Part shown: piece after piece, positions 1 to 11,669 of the stretch | Layout: the number at the start of each line of letters is the position of its first letter | Position numbering within the stretch: position 1 is the stretch's first letter | From: Epiperipatus broadwayi | Taxonomy: Eukaryota; Onychophora; Udeonychophora; Euonychophora; Peripatidae | Reading direction: 5' to 3' | Length of the DNA: 64,000 nucleotides | Assembly (NCBI GenBank): GCA_028023455.1 | Contig: JAQFVV010000152.1 | Location: 2,294,001 to 2,358,000 of the forward strand | Program-made: the position numbers and the translations under genes | Notes under the pieces: generated by a model | Database searches by the model: none | What the model was told of the DNA's origin: nothing | Seen by the model: the letters and a program-made list of their open reading frames with translations, nothing else

Positions 1-1309
1 CTCTCAATTGAAGAATTGCTACTCATTTCAAAGATCTTAGTAGCTTTTTAAGTAGAACAGTGGACTTAGCTGTTGAGATGCAATACAGATTCTAACATAT
101 TGCTGCTGATTTTAAGAAGTTAAAAGATAGTGTATTTCATCATAGAACTATTGTAAATAAATTGTAAAATGAGACTTGGTCTTCCTATTGATACAACATA
201 AACCCCTCTTAAAAGTAAATAAATTCAATAATGACCTAAAATAATATTGTCCAATATCATTATTATATGTTCCTTTGAAAAAGTCATATTAATAAAATTT
301 TTGATAATAGTTGAGTGCCATCTTCCTATAGAACAGACTGAGTTTAAGCTGCTGTGAATGAGTTTTATATTTAAAAATCACATAGAAAAAGTTTTTTAAA
401 AATAAATTTACACTGAATACTACTTGGAAAAATGGTCTTCTACAAATTTCTAAAATCCTTAAATCCAGAAAATTCCATTAATTTATTTGACAAAATGCTC
501 TATTTGAAATGACCCTAAGTGATACTCATATTATACAAAATTTTACAGAACAGTCTACTATAGGATTAATTTCTCTTACTTTATTTAATATATCCATCAC
601 AGATCTTCCAAAAACAGAATTCAGGAAATTCATTTGTATCAATAACATTACTTTGACTTTAGACATAAAAAGTATCTCAATAAAAATATGAAAAGATTGT
701 AAATCTTTCTCAAAGGCTGGGGTTTTATTTACAATCCAACAAATTCAATCTGCTCAACTTTTCATATTGACAATAAAAAAATACCTCATAAATTTAATAT
801 ATTTTTTGCAACAATAGACTGAAACACAACCTATCATTAATTCAATTTAAAAAAAAGTTCAGATTGTAATCTAACTTATTTTCTAGATTTATTTAAGGTT
901 AGATTTTAAATATTTCCTAAGAATAATCATCTTGGAAAACTTGTCACTATTTGGGATTGTAATGCAAATATTTTAACTACAAATTTTTAGCATTAATATA
1001 TTCTACTGGTAAATATTGGAGAAAAAGGTGCCTAACTAAAGTTCTAAATATCAATGTTGAAGTTTTAGCAGATGATACTCTAATCTTCCATCAGGTCCAC
1101 AAATATGTCTGGTTAATTGCCCAGAGAGATGCTTTTTCTGGCCCCAAATCTGTTGTATTCTTAATTCTGAAGATCCACATGCATATGATACATGGATGGT
1201 TTGAAATCATTCAACTGAACATCAAACTATACCCACTGAAAAATCTATCAGGGTCAAGCTAGTGATCCCTTTGGTATTCCAGACATTTATTGATTCCCTA
1301 CCAGATGAC
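1..1309. other. Unassigned AT-rich DNA with a slightly GC-richer patch at 1060-1300
   Basis: No domain is recognised. The 60-residue open frame at 509-691 matches nothing I know. The patch at about 1060-1300 is less AT-rich and can be read open in one frame (starting VLADDTLIFHQVHKYV), which suggests old coding sequence from a retroelement or retrocopy, but I cannot name it. It directly precedes the cullin-1-like homology. Confidence 0.4.
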
Positions 1310-2130
1310 CAAAAAATTAAGGGTATTTGTGCTTATCTTAATCAACATTTGGTTCACAGAGAATGTGATGACATATAAAATTTATTTATTAGCATTAGTC
1401 ACATGGAAGGATCGTCTATCTAAACTACTAAATAAATAGGTAACCAATGCTGTTCTTAAACTTATTAAATTTGAAAGAAATGGAGAAACTATCAATACAA
1501 GATTAATTAGTGGAGTTGTGAATTGTTATGTTGAACTTGGTGTTAATGAAGATGATCCTTCTAAAGCTCTCAACCTTTCAATTTATAAAGATTCATTTGC
1601 AAATATGTTCCTAGAAGATAGTGAGAGATTTTGCACCTGAAAAGCACAGAGTTTTATGGCAAAATCCTGCTACTAAATATAAGATACTGAAGCATGGAGT
1701 TTAAGTTTATCTTCATGAAACAACTCAAAATGTCTTAGCAAAAACCCATCAAAAAGTGTTGATAGAAAAATATTTAGAAATCTTTCATGCAGAATTCAAA
1801 AACTTGATGATGATAAAAATGTAGATTTGAGCAGAATGTATCAACTAGTTTCCAGAATATAAGATGGATTAGGAGAGTAAAGATATCTTTTGGAGTCACA
1901 TATAACTCGCTGCAATTGAAAAATGTGGAGAAGCAGCTCTCGATGATCATGAAATTTATGTCAATGCAATTGTAGAGGTTCATAAAAAATACAATGCATT
2001 GGTCTTGATAACATTTAATAAAATGCCAGTTTTCTAGTAGCATGATAAGATTTGTGAAAAATACATTAATAATAATTCATTTACTAAAATGGAAAATTCA
2101 TCTAGTAAATTTCCTGAACATTTAGCAATG
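1310..2130 (+). pseudogene. CUL1: Cullin-1 processed pseudogene (partial, broken)
   Basis: In the intact family CUL1 is the scaffold of SCF ubiquitin ligases; this copy cannot make protein. Conceptual translation across stops and frameshifts gives a long run of cullin-1 landmarks in order: [130 protein letters not shown]-like and PEHLA. This corresponds to roughly the second quarter of a ~775-residue cullin-1. Stops (for example after LLNK and in the KMD* segment) and at least three frameshifts (near 1377, 1620-1680 and 1890) break it. No introns interrupt it, so it is most likely a retrocopy. It is truncated at both ends, and Penelope-like coding sequence begins within about 10 bases of its 3' limit. 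The family call is secure and the exact ends are approximate. Confidence 0.88.
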
Positions 2131-2131
2131 T

Positions 2132-3235
2132 ATTTTATCAGATATTAATGAAGCTCTTGGCAAAGTTAACTATAATGTTCATAAAACAGAATTTATTCTT
2201 GAAGGTTTGCATTGAATAAACAATATTACAGCTTCTTTTAACAATGCTTTATTACAAAATAGATGGTGGTTGGCCTATGGGTCTCCCTATTAGTGGGATT
2301 ATTTCAAGCTTCATGCTTAACAAATATGAAGAAGCCATTTTATCTCAATACCCCAATTCCAACCCTTTCTCACTATAGAGGTGATATCAATAATATATAA
2401 ACATCTCTTTTGCAAACACCATTCCTAACATGGACTTGGGAAAATGAAGATAACTACCAAGACATCATATTCCTTGATCTCTATTTTCAACAAGAAACCA
2501 TCCACTTAAATTATAAAATGCTCATTAAACCTATTAATGTTTGAGGTATCAGTCACCCTGAATACATTACTCCAAAATCTCACAAGCTCACTGGTTTAAA
2601 GGGCTTTTACACGACAATCATTATTTATGTAAGGTCAAGTCAGATAAGAAAAATAACAGTGACTCTTACCTCTTGGACTTTCATAACCTTGGATATAAAA
2701 ACAAAACCTTAATTCAAATTATCAAATTTTTTTATGTCAAGCTTAGACACCTGCTTCTAAAAGCTGATAATAAACACTAGCCTTCACTGCCATATATTCC
2801 TATCATTAGTCATCCATCACCTTACTAAAATTTGCTCTACAATTTTCCAAATCACTCTATGTTTACCTGCCACTCTAAATGAACTTATTAATAACACAAA
2901 AGACATTCTAGCCCAATTGTTTACAAAGTCACATACCCTCAAATTAACTGACAAGCCATATATTATGGAAAATTGAGGGCCAAGTTGTCTACCTGATTAG
3001 CACAATATTAGTACATATATAGCCATGCTCAAATCTAAACATACTAAATCATTTTTTGTGAGCACCAATCCACTTCAGGTCATATCTTCAAGCCTACATC
3101 TGCTACCATCATATGCCTAGAGTGCAACAATGTCCAGCATAAACTAAAGAGACCTGGCACATTGCACGAGATAAAACACTATTAACAGGAAAGACTGCTG
3201 TATTCTGCTTTCTAAAAAATGATTTACTTAAGCAA
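2132..3235 (+). mobile_element. Penelope-like retroelement fragment: RT C-terminal part plus GIY-YIG remnant
   Basis: Penelope-like elements encode a reverse transcriptase followed by a GIY-YIG endonuclease. At about 2255-2350 the translation runs YKIDGGWPMGLPISGIISSF and then MLNKYEEAI, which corresponds to the family's DGVAMGSP-type RT motif. At 2480-2600 comes an RT thumb-like stretch (HLNYKMLIKP ... SHPEYITPKSHKL). At 2850-3200 follow linker and GIY-YIG pieces (LPATLNELINNTKDILAQ, then IICLECNNVQHKLKRP near 3110, then a LLTGKTAVF-like end). Several frameshifts and stops make it non-functional. The fragment starts directly after the cullin-1 retrocopy. The 3' end is estimated from where homology fades. 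It looks like the same lineage as the fragment at 6538-6885. Confidence 0.75.
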
Positions 3236-4095
3236 ATAATTAGCTATTCAATTATGCTAATAACTCATTTACATTTTTCTAATAAAGCCAGCAATCTTTC
3301 CCTCTTCTGTCAGATGTCATGACTATGATTAATATAACTTAGTTGAAAGTGCAGTGTGAACTTTATTTAAATTTAAGTATATCTCATATATTTTTTTGAT
3401 TATTGTCATTTTCCATATTATATTTTTTCTCGAGACATTGTAGACCAAAATTTTCCATATATCACAAATATTGTTAATACATGCATGTCTATTCCTTTGT
3501 AGTTGTTTACTGTTATTTCATATATTTCTTTTTCAAATATCATAAGAAATATTGCGTCAATAAAAATGTACACAAAGCTATTAAGTAGACAGACTTTCCA
3601 ATTAATCAAGATATAGTTTGGTAAGACTTATCTCAAATTAAAATCTTTTTTAATGTTCTACAATCAACAATTTGTAACCAAAAAATTATATAAGAAATGG
3701 ATGTTTTACAAGATTCTAAAAAAAACTTATTTAACATTATAATCACTAGATTTTATCTCCTAAATATTAAGGATCCAGGAAAACCCATAGTAATTGCACC
3801 ATCTGCTTTTTAAATTAAATTTAATGGTTAATAACATATAGAGTTGTGAATAAACACAAGCCATGAATATAATGGCAGAATCGAAGATATTAATAAAACT
3901 CGTAGTGAATCTGTCTCCCAGTTGGCATTTCTGCAGGTTTCTTTATGATATTTTGTTAATAGTTAGAAGTCTAAAAATATCTATATTTAAATAAATAAAT
4001 CTTTTAAAAATTTAATTTAACAATGCTCCATAAAATTCCAATTAATTTGTTTTTCATCTCTATGAATGTGATACTACAGAGTTCATTATTGTAAA
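3236..4095. other. No recognisable gene
   Basis: AT-rich DNA with homopolymer runs. The 63-residue minus-strand open frame at 3418-3609 is low-complexity and hydrophobic and matches nothing. No repeat structure was seen. Confidence 0.5.
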
Positions 4096-4099
4096 ACCA

Positions 4100-6485
4100 C
4101 ATCTTTATTGGATTGGATATAGAAACAAACAATACAAGACTTTTAAAAAATTATGATGAATTTGAATATGGTTTCCATAGATACCAAATGCAGATAATTC
4201 AGGTTTATGCACCAACAATTTCTCATAGTGATGAGGTAGTAGAAGATTTTTATATGAATGTTAAAAAGGCTTTTGATCAGAGTAAACAACATTTTTAAAT
4301 TGTTGTGGAAACATTAATGTTAGAATTGATAAACAAATGAAAGATAAAAGTGCTATAAGTAAATTTGATTATGGTAATAGAAATGAGAAAGGACATAAAC
4401 TTGTGGAATGGGCAGAAAAAGAAAAACTTTATATTATGAGTTCTTTTTTGAGAGAAAAATTTTGAAATGAAATGAACATGGAAACATCCAAATAAAGATA
4501 CAGCAGAATTGGATTATATTTGACTTACAGAAAGTACATATTTCAAGATTGTAATATTCTTAATAAATTCAACACAGGAAATGATCGTCGATTAATAAGA
4601 TGTAAGATACGTGCTAATGCAAAACTAGAGAGACAAAAATTATTAAAAAAAAACAATATTTACAGTTGATATTCCTAATCTTCAGAAACATTCTAATGAA
4701 TTTAAATTAGAACTTGCAAATTGATTTCAAATATTAGATTTTGAACATTGTTTCCGATTTAAATGGAAATAATAGGAAAATAATTGATACTCTTTTAAAA
4801 CTGCAATAAAGATAGCTAACAAAAAAACCCAGCAATTGGCCAATAAAATTTATACTGAGACTAGAGAATTTATAAAGAAAAGAAGAAATATGAAGGTTTA
4901 TAATAATGATACATTAAGAAGGATTGAATATCTCGAATTTTGTAAAATGTAGAAGAGAATAAAAGTCCCAAGAGTATAAAACAACATTTTGTTGTAGAAA
5001 ACTTATACCTGCAATAAGAAAAAAAGATGGAATTATTACTACAAAGAGAGATGACATCATGAAATGGATAAAAAAGTTCTTTCAAGAATTATATAGTAAT
5101 AAAGAACAAGTATCTTTTACATCTATTATATCCTCTGAATTGCCCAGGATTTTAAATGAAGAAGTGAGACATGCAATTAAATTTATGAAGAAGGGAAAAG
5201 CTCCAGGTAATGATGGAATTATAATCAATATATTAAAAAAAGAAGGGGAAGAAATAGAAAAACTTTTGGCAAATGTCTAAATAATAAAGATGCACCAGAT
5301 AATTGGAAGAATGCAGTATTAATATTAATATTTTAAAAAAGTAATCCAAGAAGATATTAGAAATTACAAACCTATCAGCCTTTTATCAGTTTTACACAAA
5401 ATTTTTACCAAGATAATTATAACTTGTCCACAGAGAACATTGGATTTCAACCAACGAAAAGGACAATCTGGATTTTAAAGTGATCTTAGTAGAGTAGATC
5501 ATATCCAAGTATTGAGAGAAGTTATAGAAAGTAGCAATGAAAATGAGTTGCCATTATGTTCAGTCATTAAAACACTGGATTATCAAGGTATATAATGGTA
5601 CTAGGAAGCCTAACCTTGAGAAGGGTGTTAGATACAGTGACTTCATATCTCCAAAACTTTTTAAAGCAGTGCTCCAAGAAGCATTTTGTAGATTAAAATG
5701 GGAAGCTAAATCATTTATATTTTGCAGATGATGTAATTGTTTTTGCAAATAATACTTTAGAACTTCAGAAAATGTTGCAAGAGTTATCAGATGAAAGTAA
5801 GAAAATAGGACTAAAGGTAAATGTTAAAAAGTGTAAAGTAATATTCAATGGATTTTTTTAAAAGATTCAAATAAAAATTGTGAAGAGTTAGAAAAAGTTA
5901 ACAACTTAACTATAAATACCATGCTCAGAATACTATTACAGATGGAAAGATAATGGATGAAATTAATCATAGAATTAAACTTGGTTGGAGTGCTTTTGGT
6001 AAAAATAACTTAATATTAAAAGGATATATCCCTTTATGTTTGAAAAGGAAAGTTTTTAATAAATGTGTTTTACCAGTTCTTACTTATGAATCTGAGACTT
6101 GGACACTTAATAGAAGAGCAATACAGAAATTTCAGACCATTAGTATGGAGAATTGCATTTTAGGAATGGCAAGAAGAGATCGAAAATGCAATATATAGGC
6201 AATAGAACAAACAGGTGTTACTGACATTGTTAAAAGAATTAAGACTAAAGTGGAGTTGGATTGGACATATTGCTAAAAGAGATGATAATAGATGGACAAT
6301 TGAAATCTTAAACTGGATTCCAAGAGATTTAAAAGACCCAGAAAGAGACCACGTGAGATAGATGGATGGAATAAAAAAGTGTGCAGAGGTGATGTGAATA
6401 ACAGAGACTACAAATCAGCGAGGATCAATTGAACTTGAAGAAACCTTCATCCTGCAGTGGATTAATAATTTTTTATAAAGAAGAG
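4100..6485 (+). mobile_element. LINE retrotransposon copy 1 (RTE/CFDP2-like endonuclease-reverse transcriptase), decayed
   Basis: The order of motifs is that of an APE-endonuclease plus reverse-transcriptase LINE. An endonuclease part lies at 4190-4620: QIIQVYAPTISHSDEVVEDF, then SKFDYGNRNEKGHKLVEWAE, then NDRRLIRCKIRANAKLERQK. The usual S-D-H-R catalytic motif here reads N-D-R-R, so the catalytic His is lost. The RT part includes FMKKGKAPGNDGI at 5180-5220, YFADDVIVFANNTLELQKML at 5720-5780, and the conserved tail VFNKCVLPVLTYESETWTLN followed by IGHIAKRDDNRWTIEILNW and GWNKK. Frameshifts occur near 4300, 5280, 5335 and 5900, with several stops. The C-terminal arrangement is that of the endonuclease-RT group annotated as craniofacial development protein 2-like in many invertebrates; the clade name RTE is my inference. 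It is longer at the 5' side than the other copies here. Confidence 0.88.
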
Positions 6486-6537
6486 AGAGAAGATTCAGAA
6501 ATATTAATAAAATATGTTTGGATATATATATATAGGA

Positions 6538-6890
6538 TCCGTCTTCACAAAGGTTGATTAATAATTACAAATACTCCCACACTGCTTACAAGATTGTGTG
6601 CACTCAAACCAGCTGCAATGCTATTTACATTAGAGAATCACACACCAGCCTAACAACAAGATTGACCCAAAATCAATATCTTTACCCAAGGGCTAAAGGC
6701 AATGCAAACTAAAAATCTGTATTTCTGGAGCACTAAAACATATTCAGGCATACATTTCAATCTATATCAGCCAGAGTCATGTGCATTGAGAGAAATGTTT
6801 CTAAATGCAAAAATAACATGACACATTGCTAATAATCCTAACTCTGTAAATAAAAAGAAATCCTGATTCCCCTTCTCTAAAAAATAAATG
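6538..6890 (+). mobile_element. Penelope-like GIY-YIG endonuclease fragment
   Basis: The translation gives YKIVCTQTSCNAIYIRESHT followed by SLTTRLTQNQYLYPRAKGN. This is the GIY-YIG core with IYIGE changed to IYIRE, so a normally invariant Gly is replaced. It continues through HTFQSISARVMCIERNVSKC and a terminal KEILIPLL-like segment. In-frame stops (after GNAN, after EH, and later) show it is dead. It lies just downstream of LINE copy 1, separated only by a short TA run and a GGATCC-containing spacer. Confidence 0.78.
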
Positions 6891-7744
6891 ACTTAACTCA
6901 TTTATGTAAATTTATAGAAATTTATATCATATTTATACTTTTCATCCACCTGTCCACTATTCATTATTATAAATATGATATCAGACCAAGATATGGAAAG
7001 CAGCATAGCATAATATTATAACAAACATTGAAACTATGTAACAAAAATGAACAATATACATAGTGTATGTGTGTATATAATTACTAATGAAATTATAATT
7101 TCTACTGACAATTTTGAGTTTGTTATACATTAATTGCATTTGATAAACAATATGTTTAATAATTGTGTAATGATAACATTTAAACCTATATATTTTTCTT
7201 TTTTTCTAACCCCTCATATAACCTAAGTTCTAATCCAAGTCAGATAAAACAGTAAAATTTCAATCATCAATCAAACTTAAAATTTGAAGAGATAACTGGT
7301 CCATTTCTCCCTTAAGTAACAATTTATTGTTCGTCAGTAAATGAACATTAAGCTAAAAAAAGTAGAAAATTAATCAAACCCTCCCACATAGGAATTATTA
7401 AACAATGACTTCTTTTGCACTATTTTTTTGGATCTGCAGTGGGCAATTTAAAGTTTGTTTAATTTTTTTTATTAATGTTATATTTTTATATAATACGTAT
7501 AATGTGGTACATGGTTTGCTGCAGTAGTAGAGTGATGAACTTTGAAGATCAAGATTCATAGATCTGTGATGTTCACTGCTTGAACTTATGAATTCCTGAG
7601 TTTTACCATTCAATTATTTTTATACTAAATACAACATACAAATAGGATAGAGTGCAAATTATGCTATATTTTGGTCCAAGTCCCACTCACATACAAATAT
7701 ATATAACATATAATGTCAGATTTTCTTGACAAACCCTGATTCAT
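6891..7744. other. No recognisable gene
   Basis: AT-rich spacer between the Penelope fragment and the inverted LINE copy. The 71-residue minus-strand open frame at 7398-7613 has no recognisable domain. No repeats or RNA gene signatures were seen. Confidence 0.5.
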
Positions 7745-9560
7745 CATCATTGTTACTATCAACCATTATTGATTACTGCAGAATAAAGGTCTCTTCAAGT
7801 TCAATCCAACTCTAATTTCTAGCCTCTCTTCTCCACATCTCCCAACATACTTTCTTATTTTATTCATCCATTTTACATGTGGTCTCTCTCTAGGTCTTTT
7901 ACAATCTCTTGGAATCCTGTTTAAGATTTCAACTGTCCATCTATAATTATATCTTCAAACAATATGTTTAGCCCAACTGCAGTCTTTTACTGATAATACT
8001 GAGATCTAATTGTTCTTTGACTCATGTATTTCATTTTTGATTACTTCTTGTTATTCCTAACATACAACTCTCCATACTTAATTGAGTAGTCTTAAGTATC
8101 AGTATTGCTCTTCTGTTAAGTGTTGAAGTCTCAGATATGTAAGAACTAGTAATATTTATTTATTTAAAAACTGTTTTTTTTTTTCAAACACATATTTCTT
8201 TTTAATATTATTTCTACCAAAATAATTCTATAATTAATTTCATGTTTCCATTTGTAGCAATAACCTGACCAAAATATTTGTAGTTTTAACTCCTCATTTT
8301 CAATCTTTGTTTTCTTTTTTTGAGAAAATTCATTGAACATTACTTTAATCTACCTTTGATCCTACCTTCTTTTATCTGATAAATCTTGCAATATTTTCTG
8401 AAGCTCTAAAGTATTATTTGCAAAAACAATTACATCATCTGCAAAATCTAGATGACATAAATGATCTCCATTTATTTTTAATCCATTAGCTTCCCATTTC
8501 AATTCACAAAATATTTTTTTGCAAAACTATACATTTCTCAATGTTAATCTTCCTAGTATCTTTATGTAATATAATTGTGGCTCTTTCTTTTTATAAATAT
8601 TCTTCAGAATATGACAATATCTTGTATCTATACTTTGGTGATCCAATGCTTTAATCACTAAAACAATGTTTATAGAATCAAATTCCTTTTTATAATCTAC
8701 TAATCAAAGCATAATGGCAACTCACATTCATTGGTTCCTATAATTTCTCTCAATACTTGAATATGATCTATTATACTTAAACCACCTTTAAATCCAGCTT
8801 GTTCTCTTGGTTAGTTAAAGTTTGCTGTAGATTGATTGTAATTATCTTGGTAAAAATTTTGTATACAACTGATAAAAGATTTATAGCTCTGTAATTTCTA
8901 ATTTCTTTATCTTTTTTTTAAAAAAATAATGTTAATACTGTATTCTTCCATTCATTTGGCACATCTTTATCATTTGTCCATTTGGATTATCATTTTGCAC
9001 AAAAATTTCTATTTCTTACATAAAATTCTTTTAGGATGTTGATTATAATTCTACCATTAGCTAGATTTTTTCCCTTCTTCATAGATTTAATTGTACATCT
9101 CACTTCTTCATTTAAAATTCTGGGCAATTCAGAAGATATAATAGTTGTAAAAAGTACTTTATCTTGTTTTTTATTGCTATATATTTCTTCATAGAACTAC
9201 ACATTTTGTTATGACATCTGTATTTTTAGATATAGTTCCATATTTTTTTCCTTATTGCAGAAATAAATTTCCTACCAATATCAAGAGGTTGTTTTACACT
9301 CTTGGACTTTTATTTTTTTCTATAGCATTTCTTGCTAATTCACAATTATACTTTCTTATATTATTACCAACTCTTTTTCATACCATTTTACAAAATTCTA
9401 CATATACATTCATTTTTACATATTTTTATATTAATTTCTTGCTTCATAAATTGTCTTCCCTCAGTAGAAATATTACTGGTTAATTATGGCTTTTTTGTAC
9501 TAGCTAAATTTGTTGCTGTTTTTAAAAATGTATCAATTATCCAAACATGGATTATAATAC
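7745..9560 (-). mobile_element. LINE retrotransposon copy 2, 5'-truncated, inverted relative to copy 1
   Basis: The reverse complement aligns by eye with copy 1 from the start of the RT region to the 3' end. Read on the minus strand it carries the pre-RT linker (9200-9560), the K-x-P-G-DG-like RT entry near 9050, a FADD-like block (8420-8460), and the terminal ARRD-like, RWTVEILN and RPRERPHVKWMNK-like segments (7840-7960). Then comes the ...EETFILQ end near 7790 and an ATGATGA-type tail at 7741-7755. The endonuclease region is missing, which is ordinary 5' truncation. Many stops are present. With copy 1 it forms a tail-to-tail pair separated by about 1.25 kb. Confidence 0.85.
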
Positions 9561-10021
9561 AATAAATATTGTTTATAGCCCTGTAAGTGTATAATATAGT
9601 TTTTTAAATATTCATTTATATATATTATAATGGTATAAATTGGAAAGGTTATAGATATGATATCCAAAAGACAGAGACTCTAATAAATATAAATTAAATC
9701 CAGATCTAAAAAGATTAAAATGATTTTAATGGCAGATTTTGATCATCTAGTTCCTTATGTCCCTAATCCTGTACAAACCTAAAATGAACATGAAATAAAA
9801 GGAATGCTACTTCTGATGGATATGATAACATTTTAAAAAGTAATAGCTTGATTATTACTATACATCAGTGGAGTTTTATTTATGTCCCTTAATTAATTAA
9901 CATGTGTAAGATTTATAACTTTTAATTGAGTTAAAAATAATAATAATTTATTGTTATTAGGTAATAATCATAAATGAACTTAATGAAACACCAGTGAAAA
10001 AACCCAATTTACAATAATTAT
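9561..10021. other. No recognisable gene
   Basis: AT-rich spacer. Neither a coding frame nor a repeat was recognised. Confidence 0.45.
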
Positions 10022-10027
10022 CTAGTA

Positions 10028-10208
10028 TATAGGAGGTGTGAACTCAGACTTTCATATGACCCTCAACTATCCATGCTATCTCATATTGCTGATACACATG
10101 ATCACACACATGTCAAAAAGATAAATGAGTGTCAAGTGTATCAGGAATATGAGATGGTGTAGATAGTTGAGGGTCATGTGAAAGTCTGAGTTCAAATCCC
10201 TATATATC
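10028..10208. repeat. Fold-back inverted repeat (two ~75-bp arms), tRNA-like B box at the arm end
   Basis: The left arm (about 10028-10101) and right arm (about 10134-10208) are reverse complements with few mismatches. Landmarks are CAGACTTTCATATGACCCTC in the left arm and GAGGGTCATGTGAAAGTCTG in the right arm. The right arm ends in GAGTTCAAATCCC, close to a tRNA B box (GGTTCRAATCC), and the preceding GATGGTGTAGATAGTTGAGG could be a degenerate A-box region. I infer an inverted pair of tRNA-derived SINE heads or a small fold-back element. No target-site duplication was found. Confidence 0.75.
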
Positions 10209-10209
10209 A

Positions 10210-10765
10210 CTTATTGGAGTGTAGCTATAAAAAAGTCAGGATATCAATTAAAAAGAATAGGGAAAAACTGGTGCCTAAAAATAAAAGATGCTTTAGCTAT
10301 GATAATGTTAAATTAAACCCTGGAAATATAGTTGTGGGTTTTGAATGCTTCATTAATTAATTATTTGTTTGAGGCCACAATTTGGTTATCTTGAAAAAAA
10401 CACAAATAAGGTAAATAAATATGTATGGTTTTACCCATTCCCCATATAACTAGTACCAACAGGAACTACAATGTTCAATATTTTCAATATATTTAATTAA
10501 AGTTGTGTAGCTTAATACGATGCTGATTGTAGCTACCCTATATCTGTGAAGGGAAGTAAAGAATAGAGAAGAAATTTTGATTGTTTCTCAATTTATAAAG
10601 AATGCTGAAAGTCTAGCTCAATTGAAAAAACTTTATATTCTTTAATAGTCTGATTGTGTGTGTCTTCAAATAACTTTTCAGTTTTCAATAGTTAATTGAA
10701 TACAAAATTTATAACTTATTTTTTGCTTTATAGATAGTATCATATTATATATTGTATAAAGAGAG
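10210..10765. other. No recognisable gene
   Basis: AT-rich DNA without coding or repeat signature that I can support. Confidence 0.45.
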
Positions 10766-10769
10766 GGAA

Positions 10770-11110
10770 AACTCTCCATATAGTAGTAACACTCAGTGCA
10801 AGTCAACGTAATCAATGGATGCCAGGTTTGTGCATAAAATCCATATCTAGTACCTACTCATCCAGTATCCCCAGATGAGTTTCTAGCTTGTGGCTTTCAT
10901 CTGTGAGGAGCCTTGGATCTGAGAGCACTGCATCTAGATCTTAGAATCTAATGCAACCCCCCAGCAGCTACCTTTTATCTCTACTTAACTACAAAACTAT
11001 GAGAATAAAATTGAAGTCACAATATTTTCAATTCAAGCTCATTAGCTTATATAGTCATATAGGTCTGAGTTCAATTCAGTACTCATACATTTTGGTGTCT
11101 TTGGTTCTTT
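10770..11110. repeat. Fold-back/MITE family A, copy 1 (left part)
   Basis: Starts at AAAACTCTCCATATAGTAG and CACTCAGTGCAAG and aligns by eye over ~335 bp with the left two thirds of the copy at 12480-13050. Shared landmarks are the GTTTGTGCATAAAAT-like block, CTACTCATCCAGTATC, GAGCACTGCAT and GCAACCCCCCAGCAGCT. The right terminal arm is absent and copy 2 begins just downstream. Noncoding. Confidence 0.7.
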
Positions 11111-11124
11111 AATAACCATAGCCA

Positions 11125-11500
11125 CCACTATCCTATTATGCAGGATTAGTACATTACATGATCACCATTTCTTATGCTTGTTCATAACTGTTATTAAAAC
11201 AGGCAAAACTCTCCATACAGTAGTACCACTCAGTGCAAACCAGAGTAATTAATATATTCCAGAAGGCTTGTGCATAAAATTCCTACCTAATGCCTACTCA
11301 TCCAATATCTCCAGACTAGTTTCTAGTTTGTGGCTGATATTGAATAAGTAGGCACTAGATAGGGATTTTATGCACAAGCTTTTTGGCATCCAGTGATTAC
11401 TCTGGCTTGCACTGAGTGGCATTACTGTATGGAGAGTTTTGTCTGTTTTAATAACAGTTATGAGCAAGCATAAGAAATGGTGATCATGTGATGTTTAGTG
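11125..11500. repeat. Fold-back/MITE family A, copy 2 (compact, long terminal inverted repeats)
   Basis: Arms of about 140 bp are nearly perfect reverse complements. The left arm runs ACATGATCACCATTTCTTAT, then GGCAAAACTCTCCATACAG and CACTCAGTGCAAACC. The right arm runs GGCTTGCACTGAGTGGC, then CTGTATGGAGAGTTTTG and CATAAGAAATGGTGATCATG. Only about 40-50 bp separate them. The outermost bases on the right read TTTAGTG, so the termini may start CACTAAA. No transposase is present, so it would be a non-autonomous element. Confidence 0.8.
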
Positions 11501-11566
11501 TATAAAGAGAAAAAAATGAAACTAACAAAACTTTTTTTAAGATGGAATAAAAAAATAAAAAAGAAA

Positions 11567-11632
11567 TCACAACTGGAGTAATGATTTGTAATATATATAT
11601 ATATATATATATTACAAATCATTACTCCAGTT

Positions 11633-11636
<4 letters not shown>
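11567..11636. repeat. Perfect 70-bp palindrome with a TA-repeat centre, followed by a TA tract to 11666
   Basis: TCACAACTGGAGTAATGATT on the left is mirrored exactly by AATCATTACTCCAGTTGTGA on the right, around an alternating TA core. The right side runs straight into a (TA)n microsatellite (to about 11666). Such a structure can extrude as a cruciform. It may be a tiny MITE or an inverted microsatellite flank. Confidence 0.9.

Positions 11637-11669
<33 letters not shown>

Noticed and set aside
1060-1300. Extension of the cullin-1 retrocopy upstream
   Set aside because: The translation does not match cullin-1 N-terminal sequence; homology starts only at the GICAYLN block.
1774-2043. 89-residue minus-strand open frame
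   Set aside because: Antisense shadow of the cullin-1 retrocopy, which has clear homology on the plus strand.
5560-5748. 62-residue minus-strand frame
   Set aside because: Antisense shadow of the LINE RT region.
9211-9565. Two overlapping hydrophobic plus-strand frames resembling a membrane protein
   Set aside because: The region is the reverse complement of LINE copy 2; the hydrophobicity comes from T-rich antisense sequence.
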